Counted from the first letter of the stretch, positions 19,280-29,017 are shown. The stretch is 64,000 bases of DNA from Streptomyces althioticus (GCA_014649355.1 BMSW01000023.1:1-64000); one strand, 5' to 3'. Notes: generated from the sequence alone by a model not told the origin. Translations and numbers: made by a program.

Positions 19280-20524
19280 GTGCGGGTGGAGCACACGCCG
19301 AGGACGGTCGGGACGGTGTGGGGGCTGCTGGTCCTCAACACCCTCGGCTCCACGGGGGCGGAGACGATCGTGCCGCTGCCCCGGTCGCTGATCCAGATGG
19401 TCACGATGGGCGCCCTGGTCGCCGCGTTCGGACTGGCGCTGGCCGTGAACCTGCGGCTGCGGGTGCGGCCCAGCGCGTTCCTGCTGCTGCTCAGCCTGCT
19501 GCTGGTGCCGAGCCTGATCTCCAGCGTGGACCTGAGCGCCGGGTTCGGGGCGCTGTTCCGGTGCGGCCGGTTCGCGGTGTTCGTGGCCACGCTGTGGCTG
19601 CTCTCCCGCTGGTGGGACGGCTCCACCACGTTCGTGCGGTACCACATCCGCTGGTACTTCCTGGTGCTGTGCTCGGTCGCCGCCGGCCTGCTGCTGTCGC
19701 CCGGCGCCGCGCTGCCCGACCTCTACGGCGGCCGGCTCGTGGGCGCGCTGTGGCCGCTGACGCCACCCCAGATCGGGCAGTACGCGGCGGTGGTCGTGGG
19801 GCTCGCGGTGCTGCTGGTGCTGGGGCGTCGGACCGACCGGCGGAGCGCCGCGCTGGTGATCGTGCCGTCGCTGGCGCTGCTCGCCCTCACGCACACCCGG
19901 ACGGCGACGATCGGGCTGCTCGCCGGGCTCCTGGTGGCGATCGGCTCGATGGTGCTGACCAGCGCCGCCGCCCGCCGCTGGTTCGGCTGGGCGCTCGCGT
20001 GCGCCGCGGTGGCCGCGGTCGCGTTCGGCTCGCTGCTCCAGGCGTGGTTCCTGCGCGGGCAGACCGAGGAGAACTTCTCCACCCTCACCGGCCGCGCCAA
20101 GGTGTGGGAGGCGCTGCTCGACGCGCCCCGGTCGGGCGCGGAGCAACTGTTCGGGGTGGGGCTCGGCGACAAGTCGTTCGACGGGCTGCCCATCGACAAC
20201 AGCTGGCTGGCCGTCTACCACGAGCAGGGCCTGCTGGGCGTGACGCTGGTGGCCGGGTTCGTGCTGGTGCTGGGCACGGTCGCGCTGCTGCGGCCGCCGT
20301 CGCTCGCGCGGGCCTGCGCCCTGTTCCTGATCACCTACTGCGGGCTCGCCTCGTACACCGAGGCGGGTCTGGGCGACGCCTCGCCGTACCTGCTGCACCT
20401 GGCCCTCGCGGCCTCCCTGCTGGTGGCGCCCACCGCCCCGCCCGCGCCCGGCGCCGGTCCGCCGGCGCCGGAGCCCGTCCACCGGAGCGTCGCGCGGCCG
20501 GTCCGCGGCAAGGAGGTGGCGTGA
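19280..20524 (+). CDS. O-antigen ligase/polymerase (Wzy-like) membrane protein
   Basis: About 414 residues with roughly 10-11 membrane helices. The signature of Wzy_C/WaaL proteins is present: LTHTRTATIGLLAG, then a large loop with GRAKVWEAL and GVGLGDKSFD, followed by DNSWLAVYHEQGLLG. It probably polymerises lipid-linked repeat units on the outer face after the flippase at 26770. I chose GTG at 19280, one base after the previous stop and spaced correctly from GGGGACGG. An in-frame GTG at 19259 would add seven residues but lacks a good ribosome site. Confidence 0.85.
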   Translation: MRVEHTPRTVGTVWGLLVLNTLGSTGAETIVPLPRSLIQMVTMGALVAAFGLALAVNLRLRVRPSAFLLLLSLLLVPSLISSVDLSAGFGALFRCGRFAVFVATLWLLSRWWDGSTTFVRYHIRWYFLVLCSVAAGLLLSPGAALPDLYGGRLVGALWPLTPPQIGQYAAVVVGLAVLLVLGRRTDRRSAALVIVPSLALLALTHTRTATIGLLAGLLVAIGSMVLTSAAARRWFGWALACAAVAAVAFGSLLQAWFLRGQTEENFSTLTGRAKVWEALLDAPRSGAEQLFGVGLGDKSFDGLPIDNSWLAVYHEQGLLGVTLVAGFVLVLGTVALLRPPSLARACALFLITYCGLASYTEAGLGDASPYLLHLALAASLLVAPTAPPAPGAGPPAPEPVHRSVARPVRGKEVA

Positions 20525-21790
20525 ATGCACGTCATGGTGGTGCACAACCGCTACGCGTCGGCGCAGCCGAGCGGGGAGAACAAGGTCGTCGACCAGGAGG
20601 TGGCGCTGCTGCGGGAGGCCGGCCACCGGGTCGGGGTGTTCGAGCGGCGCAGCGACGACATCGCGGCCCGCTCGCTGCCGGCCAAGGCCGCGATCCCGCT
20701 GCTGGTGCCGTGGAACCCGGCGGTGCGCGCCCGGCTGGCGGAGCGGCTGCGGGCCGAGCGGCCGGACGTGGTGCACCTGCACAACGTCTTCCCGCTGCTG
20801 TCGCCCGCGGTGATCGCGGCCTGCGCGGACGCCGGGGTGCCGGCCGTCGCCACGCTGCACAACTACACGCAGGTGTGCCCGCCGGGGACGCTGCACCGGG
20901 ACGGCTCGCCGTGCACGGCGTGCGTGGGCCGGGCGCCGCTGCCCGCCGTCCGGCACGGCTGCTACCGCGGCAGCGCGCTGGCGACGGTGCCGCTCGCGGT
21001 GAGTCTGTCGGTCAACCGGCGGCGCTGGTGGTCGGGCGTGGAGCGGTTCTTCTGCATCTCGGCGGCGCAGCGCGAGGTGCTGGTGGGCGCGGGGATGCCG
21101 GCCGGCCGGCTCGTGGTGAAGCACAACTTCGTGCCGGAGACGCCCGTGCGGCGCACCGGCCCGGGTGAGCACCTGCTGTACCTGGGGCGGCTCGCGGAGG
21201 TGAAGGGCGTACGGCTGCTGATGGCCGCGTGGGACGAGCTCGCCGCGGCCGGCGGGGCCGGTGTGCCGCTGGTGATCGCCGGTACGGGCCCGCTGGAGGC
21301 GGAGGTGGCGGCCTGGGCGGCGGGCCGGGACGACGTGCGGTACGTCGGCCTGTACGACCGGGTGCGGTGCCGTGAGGCCGTCGCGGGGGCGGTGGCCGTG
21401 GTGGCCCCGTCGACCTGGAAGGAGGCCTTCGGGCTGGTGGTCGTGGAGGCGATGGCGGCGGGGGTGCCGGCCGTCGCCGCCGGGCACGGCGCCTTCACCG
21501 AGCTGGTCGAGGACGGGGTGACCGGGCTGCTGCACCGGCCGGACGACGCCGCGTCGCTGGCGGCCGCGCTGCGCCGGGTCACCGCGGACGGCGACGGCAA
21601 CCGGGAGATGGGCCGCGCGGCCCGGCTCCGGTACGAGCGGGGCTTCAGCCCCGAGGTGGGGCTCAAGCACCTGGAGGAGGGGTACCGCGCGGCGATCGCG
21701 GGACACGGCGGGGCGGACCCGTCGCGAGGGGACACGCACACGGGCTCGCGCCGGGGGGACCTGCGCGAGCGGGATGGGGGAAGCAGATGA
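20525..21790 (+). CDS. Glycosyltransferase family 4
   Basis: 421 residues, GT-B fold. The N-terminal domain shows MVVHNRYASAQPSGENKVVD, a pattern seen in exopolysaccharide GT4 enzymes, then DVVHLHNVFPLLSP and a Cys-containing insert (QVCPPGTLHRDGSPCTAC). The C-terminal domain has LLYLGRLAEVKGVRLLM, VIAGTGPLEAE, and the donor-binding KEAFGLVVVEAMAAGVP with two glutamates. It starts directly after the Wzy stop. About 25 hydrophilic residues extend past the catalytic domain. Donor and acceptor are unknown. Confidence 0.87.
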   Translation: MHVMVVHNRYASAQPSGENKVVDQEVALLREAGHRVGVFERRSDDIAARSLPAKAAIPLLVPWNPAVRARLAERLRAERPDVVHLHNVFPLLSPAVIAACADAGVPAVATLHNYTQVCPPGTLHRDGSPCTACVGRAPLPAVRHGCYRGSALATVPLAVSLSVNRRRWWSGVERFFCISAAQREVLVGAGMPAGRLVVKHNFVPETPVRRTGPGEHLLYLGRLAEVKGVRLLMAAWDELAAAGGAGVPLVIAGTGPLEAEVAAWAAGRDDVRYVGLYDRVRCREAVAGAVAVVAPSTWKEAFGLVVVEAMAAGVPAVAAGHGAFTELVEDGVTGLLHRPDDAASLAAALRRVTADGDGNREMGRAARLRYERGFSPEVGLKHLEEGYRAAIAGHGGADPSRGDTHTGSRRGDLRERDGGSR

Positions 21791-23022
21791 CACGTTGCCG
21801 ACTGTGCGGCTCGACGGCGCTGGAGAGCGTCGTCGACCTGGGGGCGACCCCGCCGTGCGAGAGCTTTCTCGCGGCGGAACGGCTGGACGCGCCGGAGCCG
21901 ACGTACCCGCTGCACCTGCGGGTCTGCACGGACTGCTGGCTGGCGCAGATCCCGCCGCTGATCACGCCGGAGGAGACGTTCAGCGAGTACGCGTACTTCT
22001 CGTCGTACTCCTCCTCCTGGGTGGAGCACGCGCGGGTCTTCGTCGAGGACGCGGCGGCGCGGCTCGGCCTGGGCGAGGACTCCTTCGTGGTGGAGGTGGC
22101 GAGCAACGACGGCTATCTGCTGCGCCACGTGGTGGACCGGGGCGTCCGCTGCCTGGGCGTGGAGCCGTCGGTGAACGTCGGCGCGGCGGCGCGGGAGGCG
22201 GGCGTGCCCACGCACACCGCGTTCCTGAGCCCCGAGACGGGTGCGGAGGTGCGCGCCGAGCACGGGCCGGCCGACCTGGTGGTCGCCAACAACGTGTACG
22301 CGCACATCCCTGACGTCATCGGCTTCACCAAGGGGCTGCGCGCGCTGGTCGCCGACGACGGCTGGGTGTCGATCGAGGTGCAGCACCTGCTGACCCTCAT
22401 CGAGGAGAACCAGTACGACACGATCTACCACGAGCACTTCCAGTACTACACGGTCGCCTCCGCGATCCGGGCGCTGGGGAGCGGCGGGCTGACGCTGGTG
22501 GACGTGGAGCTGCTGCCCACGCACGGCGGGTCGCTGCGGCTGTGGGCGCGCCCCGACGAGGCGGCCGGGGAGCCGAGCCGCCGGGTCTCCGACGTCCTGG
22601 CGCGGGAGAAGGCCGCCGGGCTCCAGGAGCTGTCCGGGTACACCGAGTTCTCCGCGCGGGTGGCGAAGGTGCGCCGGGACCTGCTGCGGTTCCTGGTCGA
22701 GGCGGCCGAGGAGGGCAAGACGGTCGTCGGCTACGGCGCCCCCGGCAAGGGCAACACGCTGCTCAACCACTGCGGGATCCGGCCCGACCTGCTCGCGTAC
22801 ACGGTGGACCGCAACCCGTACAAGCACGGCCGGTACACGCCGGGCACGCGCATCCCGATCCTGCCGCCGGAGCGGATCGCCGCCGACCGGCCGGACTACG
22901 TGCTGGTGCTGCCCTGGAACCTGCGCGCCGAGCTGACCGAGCAGCTGGCGTACGTGCACGAGTGGGGCGGCCGCCTTGTCTTCCCCATCCCGGAACTGAG
23001 CATTGTCGAGGTCGAGCGATGA
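21787..23022 (+). CDS. SAM-dependent sugar C-methyltransferase (TylC3/NovU-like)
   Basis: 411 residues in the three-part layout of NDP-sugar C-methyltransferases: an N-terminal zinc knuckle with C4xxC7 and C47xxC50, a class I SAM domain (VVEVASNDGYLLRH, then NNVYAHIPD), and the conserved C-terminal domain with YGAPGKGNTLLNHCGI. EHFQYYTV in the middle matches the family. Known relatives methylate C3 or C5 of 4-keto sugars during deoxysugar synthesis. The ATG overlaps the preceding stop by 4 bp, and the next gene makes a CDP- or NTP-sugar, so this is the first step of a dedicated sugar sub-pathway. Position of methylation is unknown. Confidence 0.87.
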   Translation: MTRCRLCGSTALESVVDLGATPPCESFLAAERLDAPEPTYPLHLRVCTDCWLAQIPPLITPEETFSEYAYFSSYSSSWVEHARVFVEDAAARLGLGEDSFVVEVASNDGYLLRHVVDRGVRCLGVEPSVNVGAAAREAGVPTHTAFLSPETGAEVRAEHGPADLVVANNVYAHIPDVIGFTKGLRALVADDGWVSIEVQHLLTLIEENQYDTIYHEHFQYYTVASAIRALGSGGLTLVDVELLPTHGGSLRLWARPDEAAGEPSRRVSDVLAREKAAGLQELSGYTEFSARVAKVRRDLLRFLVEAAEEGKTVVGYGAPGKGNTLLNHCGIRPDLLAYTVDRNPYKHGRYTPGTRIPILPPERIAADRPDYVLVLPWNLRAELTEQLAYVHEWGGRLVFPIPELSIVEVER

Positions 23023-23819
23023 AGGTCGTACTGTTCTGCGGCGGTTACGGGATGCGCATGCGCGCCGGGGCGAACGACGACATACCCAAGCCGATGGCGA
23101 TGGTCGGCCCGCGCCCGCTGATCTGGCACGTGATGCGCTACTACGCGCACTACGGGCACAAGGAGTTCATCCTCTGCCTGGGCTACGGCGCCCACCACAT
23201 CAAGAACTTCTTCCTCACCTACGAGGAGACCGTCTCCAACGACTTCGTGCTGCGCGGCGGCCGCACCGAGCTGCTGTCCACCGACATCGCCGACTGGACC
23301 ATCACCTTCGCGCAGACCGGCATCGAGTCGCCCATCGGGGAGCGGCTGCGCCGGGTGCGGGAGCACCTGGACGGCGACGAGATGTTCCTCGCCAACTACG
23401 CGGACGTGCTCACCGACGCCCCGCTGCCGGAGATGATCGACCGGTTCTCCCGCCGGGACGCGGGCGCGTCGATGATGGTGGTGCCGCCGCAGTCGTCGTT
23501 CCACTGCGTGGAGCTGGGCCAGGACGGCCTGGTGGGCGGCATCACCCCGGTGAGCGAGCTGCCGCTGTGGGAGAACGGCGGCTACTTCGTGCTGCGCCAG
23601 GAGATCTTCGACCACATCCCGGAGAACGGAGATCTCGTCGCCGACGGGTGTGCCCAACTGGCCAAGATGGGAAGGCTCGTCGCACACCGGCACCGCGGCT
23701 TCTGGCAGCCGACCGACACGGTCAAGGAGCGTACGGCGCTGGACGAGGCCTACGCCCGGGGGGACCGTCCGTGGGCCGTGTGGGAGCGGGAGCGTACGGG
23801 GACGGGGGTGAGCGCGTGA
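23019..23819 (+). CDS. rfbF: Glucose-1-phosphate cytidylyltransferase (RfbF family)
   Basis: 266 residues, usual length for RfbF. The nucleotide-binding start VVLFCGGYGMRMR is followed by KPMAMVGPRPLIWHVM, the RfbF-like FILCLGYGAHHIKNFF, a catalytic acidic region (FLANYADVLTD) and FWQPTDTVKE. It should make CDP-glucose from CTP and glucose-1-phosphate. The gene overlaps its neighbours by 4 bp on each side. The usual partner, CDP-glucose 4,6-dehydratase (RfbG), is not recognisable in the operon, so the downstream route must differ from known CDP-deoxysugar pathways. Confidence 0.9.
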   Translation: MKVVLFCGGYGMRMRAGANDDIPKPMAMVGPRPLIWHVMRYYAHYGHKEFILCLGYGAHHIKNFFLTYEETVSNDFVLRGGRTELLSTDIADWTITFAQTGIESPIGERLRRVREHLDGDEMFLANYADVLTDAPLPEMIDRFSRRDAGASMMVVPPQSSFHCVELGQDGLVGGITPVSELPLWENGGYFVLRQEIFDHIPENGDLVADGCAQLAKMGRLVAHRHRGFWQPTDTVKERTALDEAYARGDRPWAVWERERTGTGVSA

Positions 23820-24463
23820 TCCGGCTGGGAACCGGGCGTCTGGAGCGGGTCGTCGCGGTGGGCGCGCACTGCGACGACATCGCCATCGGCGCCGGCGGCA
23901 CACTGCTGACCCTGTGCCGGGCCCACCCGGGCCTCCGGGTCGACGCGCTGGTGCTGTCCGGCGGCGGCACGGAGCGCGAGCAGGAGGAGCAGGAGGCGCT
24001 CGCCGCGTTCTGCCCGGGCGCCGACCTCCGGCTCACCGTGGACAAGCTGCCCGACGGCCGGCTGCCCGCGCACTGGGCCGAGGCGAAGGCCGCGGTGGAG
24101 GAGCTGCGCGCCCGCACCGAGCCCGACCTGGTGCTCGCGCCGCGCACCGAGGACGCGCACCAGGACCACCGGGGCCTGGCGAAACTGATGACCACCGCGT
24201 TCCGCGACCATCTCGTGCTGGGCTACGAGATCGTCAAGTGGGACGGGGACCTGGGCCGTCCGGTGGTGTACCAGCCGCTGGCGCCGGAGACGGCCGAGGA
24301 CAAGGTGCGGCTGCTGCAGGAGCACTACCCCTCGCAGCGGCACCGGCCCTGGTACGACCGGGAGGCCTTCCTGGGGCTCGCCCGGATCCGGGGCATCGAA
24401 AGCAACGCGCGCTACGCCGAGGCGTTCGCCGTCACCAAACTCACTGTCGACCTGGGGGGTTGA
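23816..24463 (+). CDS. PIG-L family deacetylase
   Basis: 215 residues. The metal-binding motif AHCDD is in VGAHCDDIAIGAGG, and the distal HQDHR is present, as in LmbE/MshB-type N-acetyl-sugar deacetylases. GTG start overlaps the RfbF stop by 4 bp. In this setting it may remove an acetyl group from an amino-sugar nucleotide or a lipid-linked sugar. There is no signal peptide, so it is cytoplasmic. Amidase activity on another acyl group is also possible for this family. Confidence 0.87.
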   Translation: MIRLGTGRLERVVAVGAHCDDIAIGAGGTLLTLCRAHPGLRVDALVLSGGGTEREQEEQEALAAFCPGADLRLTVDKLPDGRLPAHWAEAKAAVEELRARTEPDLVLAPRTEDAHQDHRGLAKLMTTAFRDHLVLGYEIVKWDGDLGRPVVYQPLAPETAEDKVRLLQEHYPSQRHRPWYDREAFLGLARIRGIESNARYAEAFAVTKLTVDLGG

Positions 24464-24467
24464 AACC

Positions 24468-25493
24468 TTGCGCGTACTGCTCACCGGACACCAGGGCTAT
24501 CTGGGCACCGTGATGGCCCCGGTGCTCACGGCCGCCGGACACGAGGTCACCGGGCTGGACGCCGGCCTGTTCGCCGACTGCGTGCTGGGGCCGGCCCCCG
24601 CGGACCCTCCGGGGACGCGGGTGGACCTGCGGGACGTCACGGCCGACCACGTGGCCGGGGTGGACGCCGTGATCCACCTGGCCGCCCTGTCCAACGACCC
24701 GCTGGGGGCGCTGGCGCCGGAACTGACCTACGACATCAACCACCACGCGTCCGTGCGGCTGGCGAAGCTGGCCCGCGACGCGGGGGTGCGGCGCTTCCTG
24801 TACGCCTCGACCTGCTCGGTCTACGGCGCGGCGGGCGGCGACGAACTGGTGGCCGAGGACGCCCCGTTGCGGCCGGTGACGCCGTACGCCGAGTCCAAGG
24901 TGCGGGTGGAGGACGACCTGCACGCGCTGGCCGACGACGACTTCAGCCCGGTGTACATGCGCAACGCGACCGCCTTCGGGTTCTCGCCGCGGCTGCGCGC
25001 CGACATCGTGCTGAACAACCTCGTCGGGCACGCCCTGCTGTCCGGTGAGGTGCTGGTGCTGTCCGACGGCACGCCGTGGCGTCCGCTGGTGCACGCCGCG
25101 GACATCGCCCGCGCGTTCACGGCCGCGCTGGAGGCGCCGCGGGAGGCGGTGCACGACCGGGCCTTCAACATCGGCAGCGAGACCAACAACGTCACGGTCG
25201 CGGAGATCGCCCAGCAGGTCGCGGACGCGGTGGACGGCTCCAAGGTGGTCATCACCGGGGAGACGGGCGCCGACCCGCGCTCCTACCGGGTGGACTTCTC
25301 CCGGTTCCGGGAGGCGATCCCCGGCTTCGACTGCGCATGGACCGTGAAGCGCGGCGCGCTCGAACTGGCGGACGCCTACCGGACGCACGGACTGACCCGG
25401 GAGGCGTTCGAGCAGCGGTTCACCCGGCTCGCCGTGCTGCGCGCCGCGTCCGACGCGGGCACGGTCGACGACACCCTGCGGTGGCGGTCGTGA
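24468..25493 (+). CDS. NAD-dependent epimerase/dehydratase (extended SDR, nucleotide-sugar type)
   Basis: 341 residues. The Rossmann motif is LLTGHQGYLGTV (TGxxGxxG). Conserved Ser/Tyr/Lys are read in ASTCSVYGA and TPYAESKVR (YxxxK). NATAFGFSPRLRAD and the C-terminal NVTVAEIAQQVADAV match sugar-nucleotide SDRs. It starts at TTG 4 bp after the deacetylase. It could act as 4-epimerase, 4-reductase or dehydratase on the sugar made by RfbF; it does not look like classical RfbG. Confidence 0.85.
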   Translation: MRVLLTGHQGYLGTVMAPVLTAAGHEVTGLDAGLFADCVLGPAPADPPGTRVDLRDVTADHVAGVDAVIHLAALSNDPLGALAPELTYDINHHASVRLAKLARDAGVRRFLYASTCSVYGAAGGDELVAEDAPLRPVTPYAESKVRVEDDLHALADDDFSPVYMRNATAFGFSPRLRADIVLNNLVGHALLSGEVLVLSDGTPWRPLVHAADIARAFTAALEAPREAVHDRAFNIGSETNNVTVAEIAQQVADAVDGSKVVITGETGADPRSYRVDFSRFREAIPGFDCAWTVKRGALELADAYRTHGLTREAFEQRFTRLAVLRAASDAGTVDDTLRWRS

Positions 25494-26764
25494 CGACGCC
25501 CGGCGAGGAGATGCACGCCCTGGTGGAGCGGATGTACCCGCTCCGCCGGAGCATCACCGGCGACGGGGTGCGCGCCACCCTGGACGTCGTCGGCGAGCAT
25601 CTGCCGCTGGAGGTGCACGAAGTGCCCACCGGGACGCAGGTGCTCGACTGGACGGTGCCGCAGGAGTGGAACGTCCGCGAGGCGTGGATCGCCGACCCGT
25701 CCGGGCGGCGGGTCGTCGACCTCGCCGACTCCAGCCTGCACGTGCTCGGGTACAGCGTGCCGGTGTCGGCGCGGATGCCCCTGTCGGAGCTGCGCCCGCA
25801 TCTGCACACCCTGCCCGAGCACCCGACGTGGGTCCCGTACCGCACGAGTTACTACAAGCCGGACTGGGGCTTCTGCCTCGCGCAGGAGACCCTGGACGCG
25901 CTGCCGGACGGCGAGTACGAGGTGCGGATCGACTCCACCCTCGCGGACGGGCACCTCACCTACGCCGAGCACGTGGTGCCGGGACAGGTGCCCGACGAGG
26001 TTCTCGTCTCCAGTCACGTCTGCCACCCGTCGCTGGCCAACGACAACCTGGCCGGCATCGCGGTGGCCACGTTCCTCGCCCGGTCGCTGGCCGAGGGCAC
26101 GCCGTACTACACGTACCGGTTCCTGTTCGCGCCCGGCACCATCGGGGCGATCACCTGGCTGGCCCGCAACGCCGGCCGGGTGGAGCGGGTGAAGCACGGT
26201 CTCGTGCTGGCCTGCGCGGGCGACCGCGGCTCGCTGACGTACAAGCGCAGCAGGCGCGGGGACGCGGAGATCGACCGGGTGACGCGGTACGTGCTGGAGA
26301 CCTCCGGACGGCCGCACGAGATACGGGAGTTCACCCCGTACGGCTACGACGAGCGGCAGTTCTGCTCGCCGGGGTTCGACCTCGGGGTGGGGTCGCTCAG
26401 CCGGACGCCGTACGCCGGCTACCCGGAGTACCACACCTCGGCGGACGACCTGGACTTCGTGACGCCGGAGGCGATGGAGGACACCCTCGCCGTCTGCCGG
26501 GAGGTGTTCGCCGTGCTCGACCGCAACCGGCGGTACGTCAACCTCAGCCCGTACGGGGAACCGCAGTTGGGGCGGCGCGGCCTCTACGGGGCGCTCGGCG
26601 GGCGCAGCGACGCGCAGGAGGCCCAGATGGCGATGCTGTGGGTGCTCAGCCTCTCCGACGGCGAGCACGCCCTGCTGGACGTGGCCGAGCGGGCCGGTCT
26701 GCCGTTCGACACCGTCGTCGCGGCGGCCGACGCCCTGCACGGCGCCGGGCTGGTCAAGGCGTGA
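25490..26764 (+). CDS. DUF4910 family protein with aminopeptidase-like fold
   Basis: 424 residues. The DUF4910 family combines a DUF2172/aminopeptidase-like domain with a C-terminal winged helix. Seen here: MYPLRRSITGDGVRATL, WNVREAWI, the peptidase-like SSHVCHPSLANDNLAGI (H, D and N positioned as metal ligands), CAGDRGSLTYKRS, EYHTSADDLDFV, and a helical C-terminus ending HGAGLVKA. Such genes recur beside RfbF, C-methyltransferase and epimerase genes in polysaccharide loci. The role is not established; a zinc hydrolase acting on a sugar amide or acyl group is an inference. GTG start overlaps the previous stop by 4 bp. Confidence 0.82.
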   Translation: MTTPGEEMHALVERMYPLRRSITGDGVRATLDVVGEHLPLEVHEVPTGTQVLDWTVPQEWNVREAWIADPSGRRVVDLADSSLHVLGYSVPVSARMPLSELRPHLHTLPEHPTWVPYRTSYYKPDWGFCLAQETLDALPDGEYEVRIDSTLADGHLTYAEHVVPGQVPDEVLVSSHVCHPSLANDNLAGIAVATFLARSLAEGTPYYTYRFLFAPGTIGAITWLARNAGRVERVKHGLVLACAGDRGSLTYKRSRRGDAEIDRVTRYVLETSGRPHEIREFTPYGYDERQFCSPGFDLGVGSLSRTPYAGYPEYHTSADDLDFVTPEAMEDTLAVCREVFAVLDRNRRYVNLSPYGEPQLGRRGLYGALGGRSDAQEAQMAMLWVLSLSDGEHALLDVAERAGLPFDTVVAAADALHGAGLVKA

Positions 26765-26769
26765 GGCCG

Positions 26770-28062
26770 ATGGCCGCCGAGGAGGACAGGACGACGACGG
26801 CGCCGGAGCGTCCGGCCCGCACCGTGACGAAGGCCGTCGCGGGCAGGCTGTCGTGGGGGCTCGCCGACCAGGCGGCCTCCAGCATGTCCAACTTCGCCGT
26901 GGGCGTGTACGTGGCGCGCTCGCTGGGACTGACCGCGTTCGGCGTGTTCAGCCTGGCCTGGGTGACCTACGGCGTGGTGCTCAGCGTCTCCCGGGGTCTG
27001 GCCACCGACCCGCTCGTGGTGCGGTTCAGCGGTGTGTCCGAGGCGTCCTGGCGGCAGGCGGTGTCCCGCTCCACGGGCACCTCGCTGGGCGTCGGCGCGG
27101 TCATCGGCGCGCTGTGCGTGGCTCTCTGGCCGCTGCTCGGCGGCAGTGTGGGGGCCGCGTTCGCCTGCCTGGGCGTGGTGCTGCCCGGGCTGCTGCTGCA
27201 GGACGCCTGGCGGTACTCGTTCTTCGCGGCCGGCGTCGGCCGGAAGGCGTTCGTCAACGACGTGGTGTGGGGCGTGGCCCTGATCCCCGCCATGGTCGTG
27301 GCGGCCCAGGTGGGCACGGTGCCCGCGTTCGTGCTCGCCTGGGGCGGCTCGGCCGCGGTGGCGGGGGTGTACGGCTGGGCCCAGTCCGGCATCCGGCCCC
27401 TGCTCACCGGGGCCCGGCCGTGGATCCGCGACCACCGTGACCTCGGCTACCGCTACCTGGTCGAGAACACCTGCGTGAGCGGTGCGGGCCAGCTGCGCGC
27501 GTACGGGCTCGGCGCCATCGTCGGCGTCGGCGCGGTCGGCGTCGTCCGGGGCGCCGAACTGCTGCAGGGCCCGTTCCTGGCCGTGCTGATGGGACTGACG
27601 CTGGTCACCGTGGCCGAGGCGGCGCGGATGCTGCGGCAGGCCCCGCACCGGCTCGGCCGGTTCTGTCTGTTCCTGGGCGGCGGCCAGGCGGTCGCCGCCC
27701 TGCTGTGGGGCTGCGTGCTGCTGCTGATGCCGGACCGGGCTGGGGAGCTGGTCCTGGGAGACGTCTGGCCCGCCGCCAAGGAACTCATTGTTCCGGCCAC
27801 CCTCAGTGTCGCGGGGGCCGGTGTCGGTACCGGAGCGGCCGCCGGGCTGCGCGCGCTCGGCGCGGCCCGGCTCAGTCTCCGGTGCCAGATCTTCGCCTCG
27901 GTCTGCTACGTGGGCCTCGGGATCGGCGGTGCGGCCCTCGGCGGCACCGTCGGCTCGGCCTGGGGGGCCGCCGCCGCATCGGTGTGCGGATCGGCCGCGT
28001 GGTGGCTGCACCTGAAGATCGCACTGCGCGAGCACCACCGAGATCTCTCATCCGTGAAGTGA
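26770..28062 (+). CDS. Polysaccharide flippase (Wzx/MATE-like)
   Basis: 430 residues, nearly all hydrophobic, with about 12 membrane helices (GRLSWGLADQAASSMSNFAV at the first, FGVFSLAWVTYGVVLSVSRG next). The layout and the charged loop RPWIRDHRDLGYRYL are typical of polysaccharide transport proteins that flip lipid-linked repeat units outward. The gene starts 5 bp after DUF4910. With the Wzy-like protein at 19280 and the co-polymerases at 8675-11598 it completes a Wzx/Wzy-type export system. Confidence 0.85.
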   Translation: MAAEEDRTTTAPERPARTVTKAVAGRLSWGLADQAASSMSNFAVGVYVARSLGLTAFGVFSLAWVTYGVVLSVSRGLATDPLVVRFSGVSEASWRQAVSRSTGTSLGVGAVIGALCVALWPLLGGSVGAAFACLGVVLPGLLLQDAWRYSFFAAGVGRKAFVNDVVWGVALIPAMVVAAQVGTVPAFVLAWGGSAAVAGVYGWAQSGIRPLLTGARPWIRDHRDLGYRYLVENTCVSGAGQLRAYGLGAIVGVGAVGVVRGAELLQGPFLAVLMGLTLVTVAEAARMLRQAPHRLGRFCLFLGGGQAVAALLWGCVLLLMPDRAGELVLGDVWPAAKELIVPATLSVAGAGVGTGAAAGLRALGAARLSLRCQIFASVCYVGLGIGGAALGGTVGSAWGAAAASVCGSAAWWLHLKIALREHHRDLSSVK

Positions 28063-28069
28063 GGACGTC

Positions 28070-29017
28070 ATGACCGCGCAACCCCGGCTGAGCATCGGCC
28101 TGCCCGTGTACAACGGCGAGGAGTACCTCGCCGAGTCGCTGGAGGCCCTGCTCGGCCAGACGTACGAGGACTTCGAGTTGGTCGTCACCGACAACGCGTC
28201 GACCGACGGGACCGAGGACATCTGCCGCCGCTACGCCAAGCAGGACTCCCGGATCCGGTACATCCGGCTGCCCAGGAACATCGGCGCCGCGCCGAACCAC
28301 AACTACGTCTTCACCCAGTGCCGCGGCGAGCTGTTCAAGTGGGCCTCGCACGACGACCTGTACGCCCGTGACCTGCTGAAGCGCTGCGTGGAGGCGCTGG
28401 ACGAGCACCCGGACGTGATCCTCGCCCACAGCGACCAGGCCGTCATCGACGAGGACGGCAAGGTCAAGGTGCCGTACGCGTACACGCTGAACACCGGCTC
28501 GCCGCACGCCCCGGAGCGGTTCCGCAGCCTCCTGTTCGAGCCCGGCGGCGACGACTTCTACGGCGTGATGCGCGCCGACGTGCTGCGCCGGGTCAAGCCG
28601 CACGACAGCTACCACCACGCGGACCGCACGTTCGTCGCCGAGATCACCCTGCACGGACGCTTCCACCAGGTGCCGGAGCTGCTGTACTTCCGCCGCGACC
28701 ACCCCACCCGCGCCGAGCGGGCCAACCCCTCCAAGCGCGCCCGCTGCGTCAACCTGGACCCGCGCCGCGCGGGAGTGCTGCACCCGACGCCCCGCCTCCT
28801 CGCCGAGTACGTGTGGGGGTTCGTGTCGGCGGTGAAACGGGCGCCGCTGTCCGCCGCCGACCGGCGCGCCTGCTACCGGCACCTGGCCTCGTGGGCGACC
28901 AGCCGGGTCCGCCCGGGCGCCGGCGAGCGGGTCGAGGACCGGACTCCGGTCGACCCGGCCGCGCTCGACGTCTCCGTCGACGCCCTGGTCGCCGGCCGTG
29001 AGAGGGGTGCCGCGTGA
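28070..29017 (+). CDS. Glycosyltransferase family 2
   Basis: 315 residues, GT-A fold. LSIGLPVYNGEEYLAESLEA starts the nucleotide-binding domain, TDNASTDGTEDICRRY follows, and the metal-binding acidic triplet is in WASHDDLYA. The region after residue 200 (HQVPELLYFRRDHPTRAER) is usual for this family. There is no membrane helix, so it works at the inner membrane face on lipid-linked intermediates. It lies 7 bp after the flippase and overlaps the next gene by 4 bp. Confidence 0.87.
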   Translation: MTAQPRLSIGLPVYNGEEYLAESLEALLGQTYEDFELVVTDNASTDGTEDICRRYAKQDSRIRYIRLPRNIGAAPNHNYVFTQCRGELFKWASHDDLYARDLLKRCVEALDEHPDVILAHSDQAVIDEDGKVKVPYAYTLNTGSPHAPERFRSLLFEPGGDDFYGVMRADVLRRVKPHDSYHHADRTFVAEITLHGRFHQVPELLYFRRDHPTRAERANPSKRARCVNLDPRRAGVLHPTPRLLAEYVWGFVSAVKRAPLSAADRRACYRHLASWATSRVRPGAGERVEDRTPVDPAALDVSVDALVAGRERGAA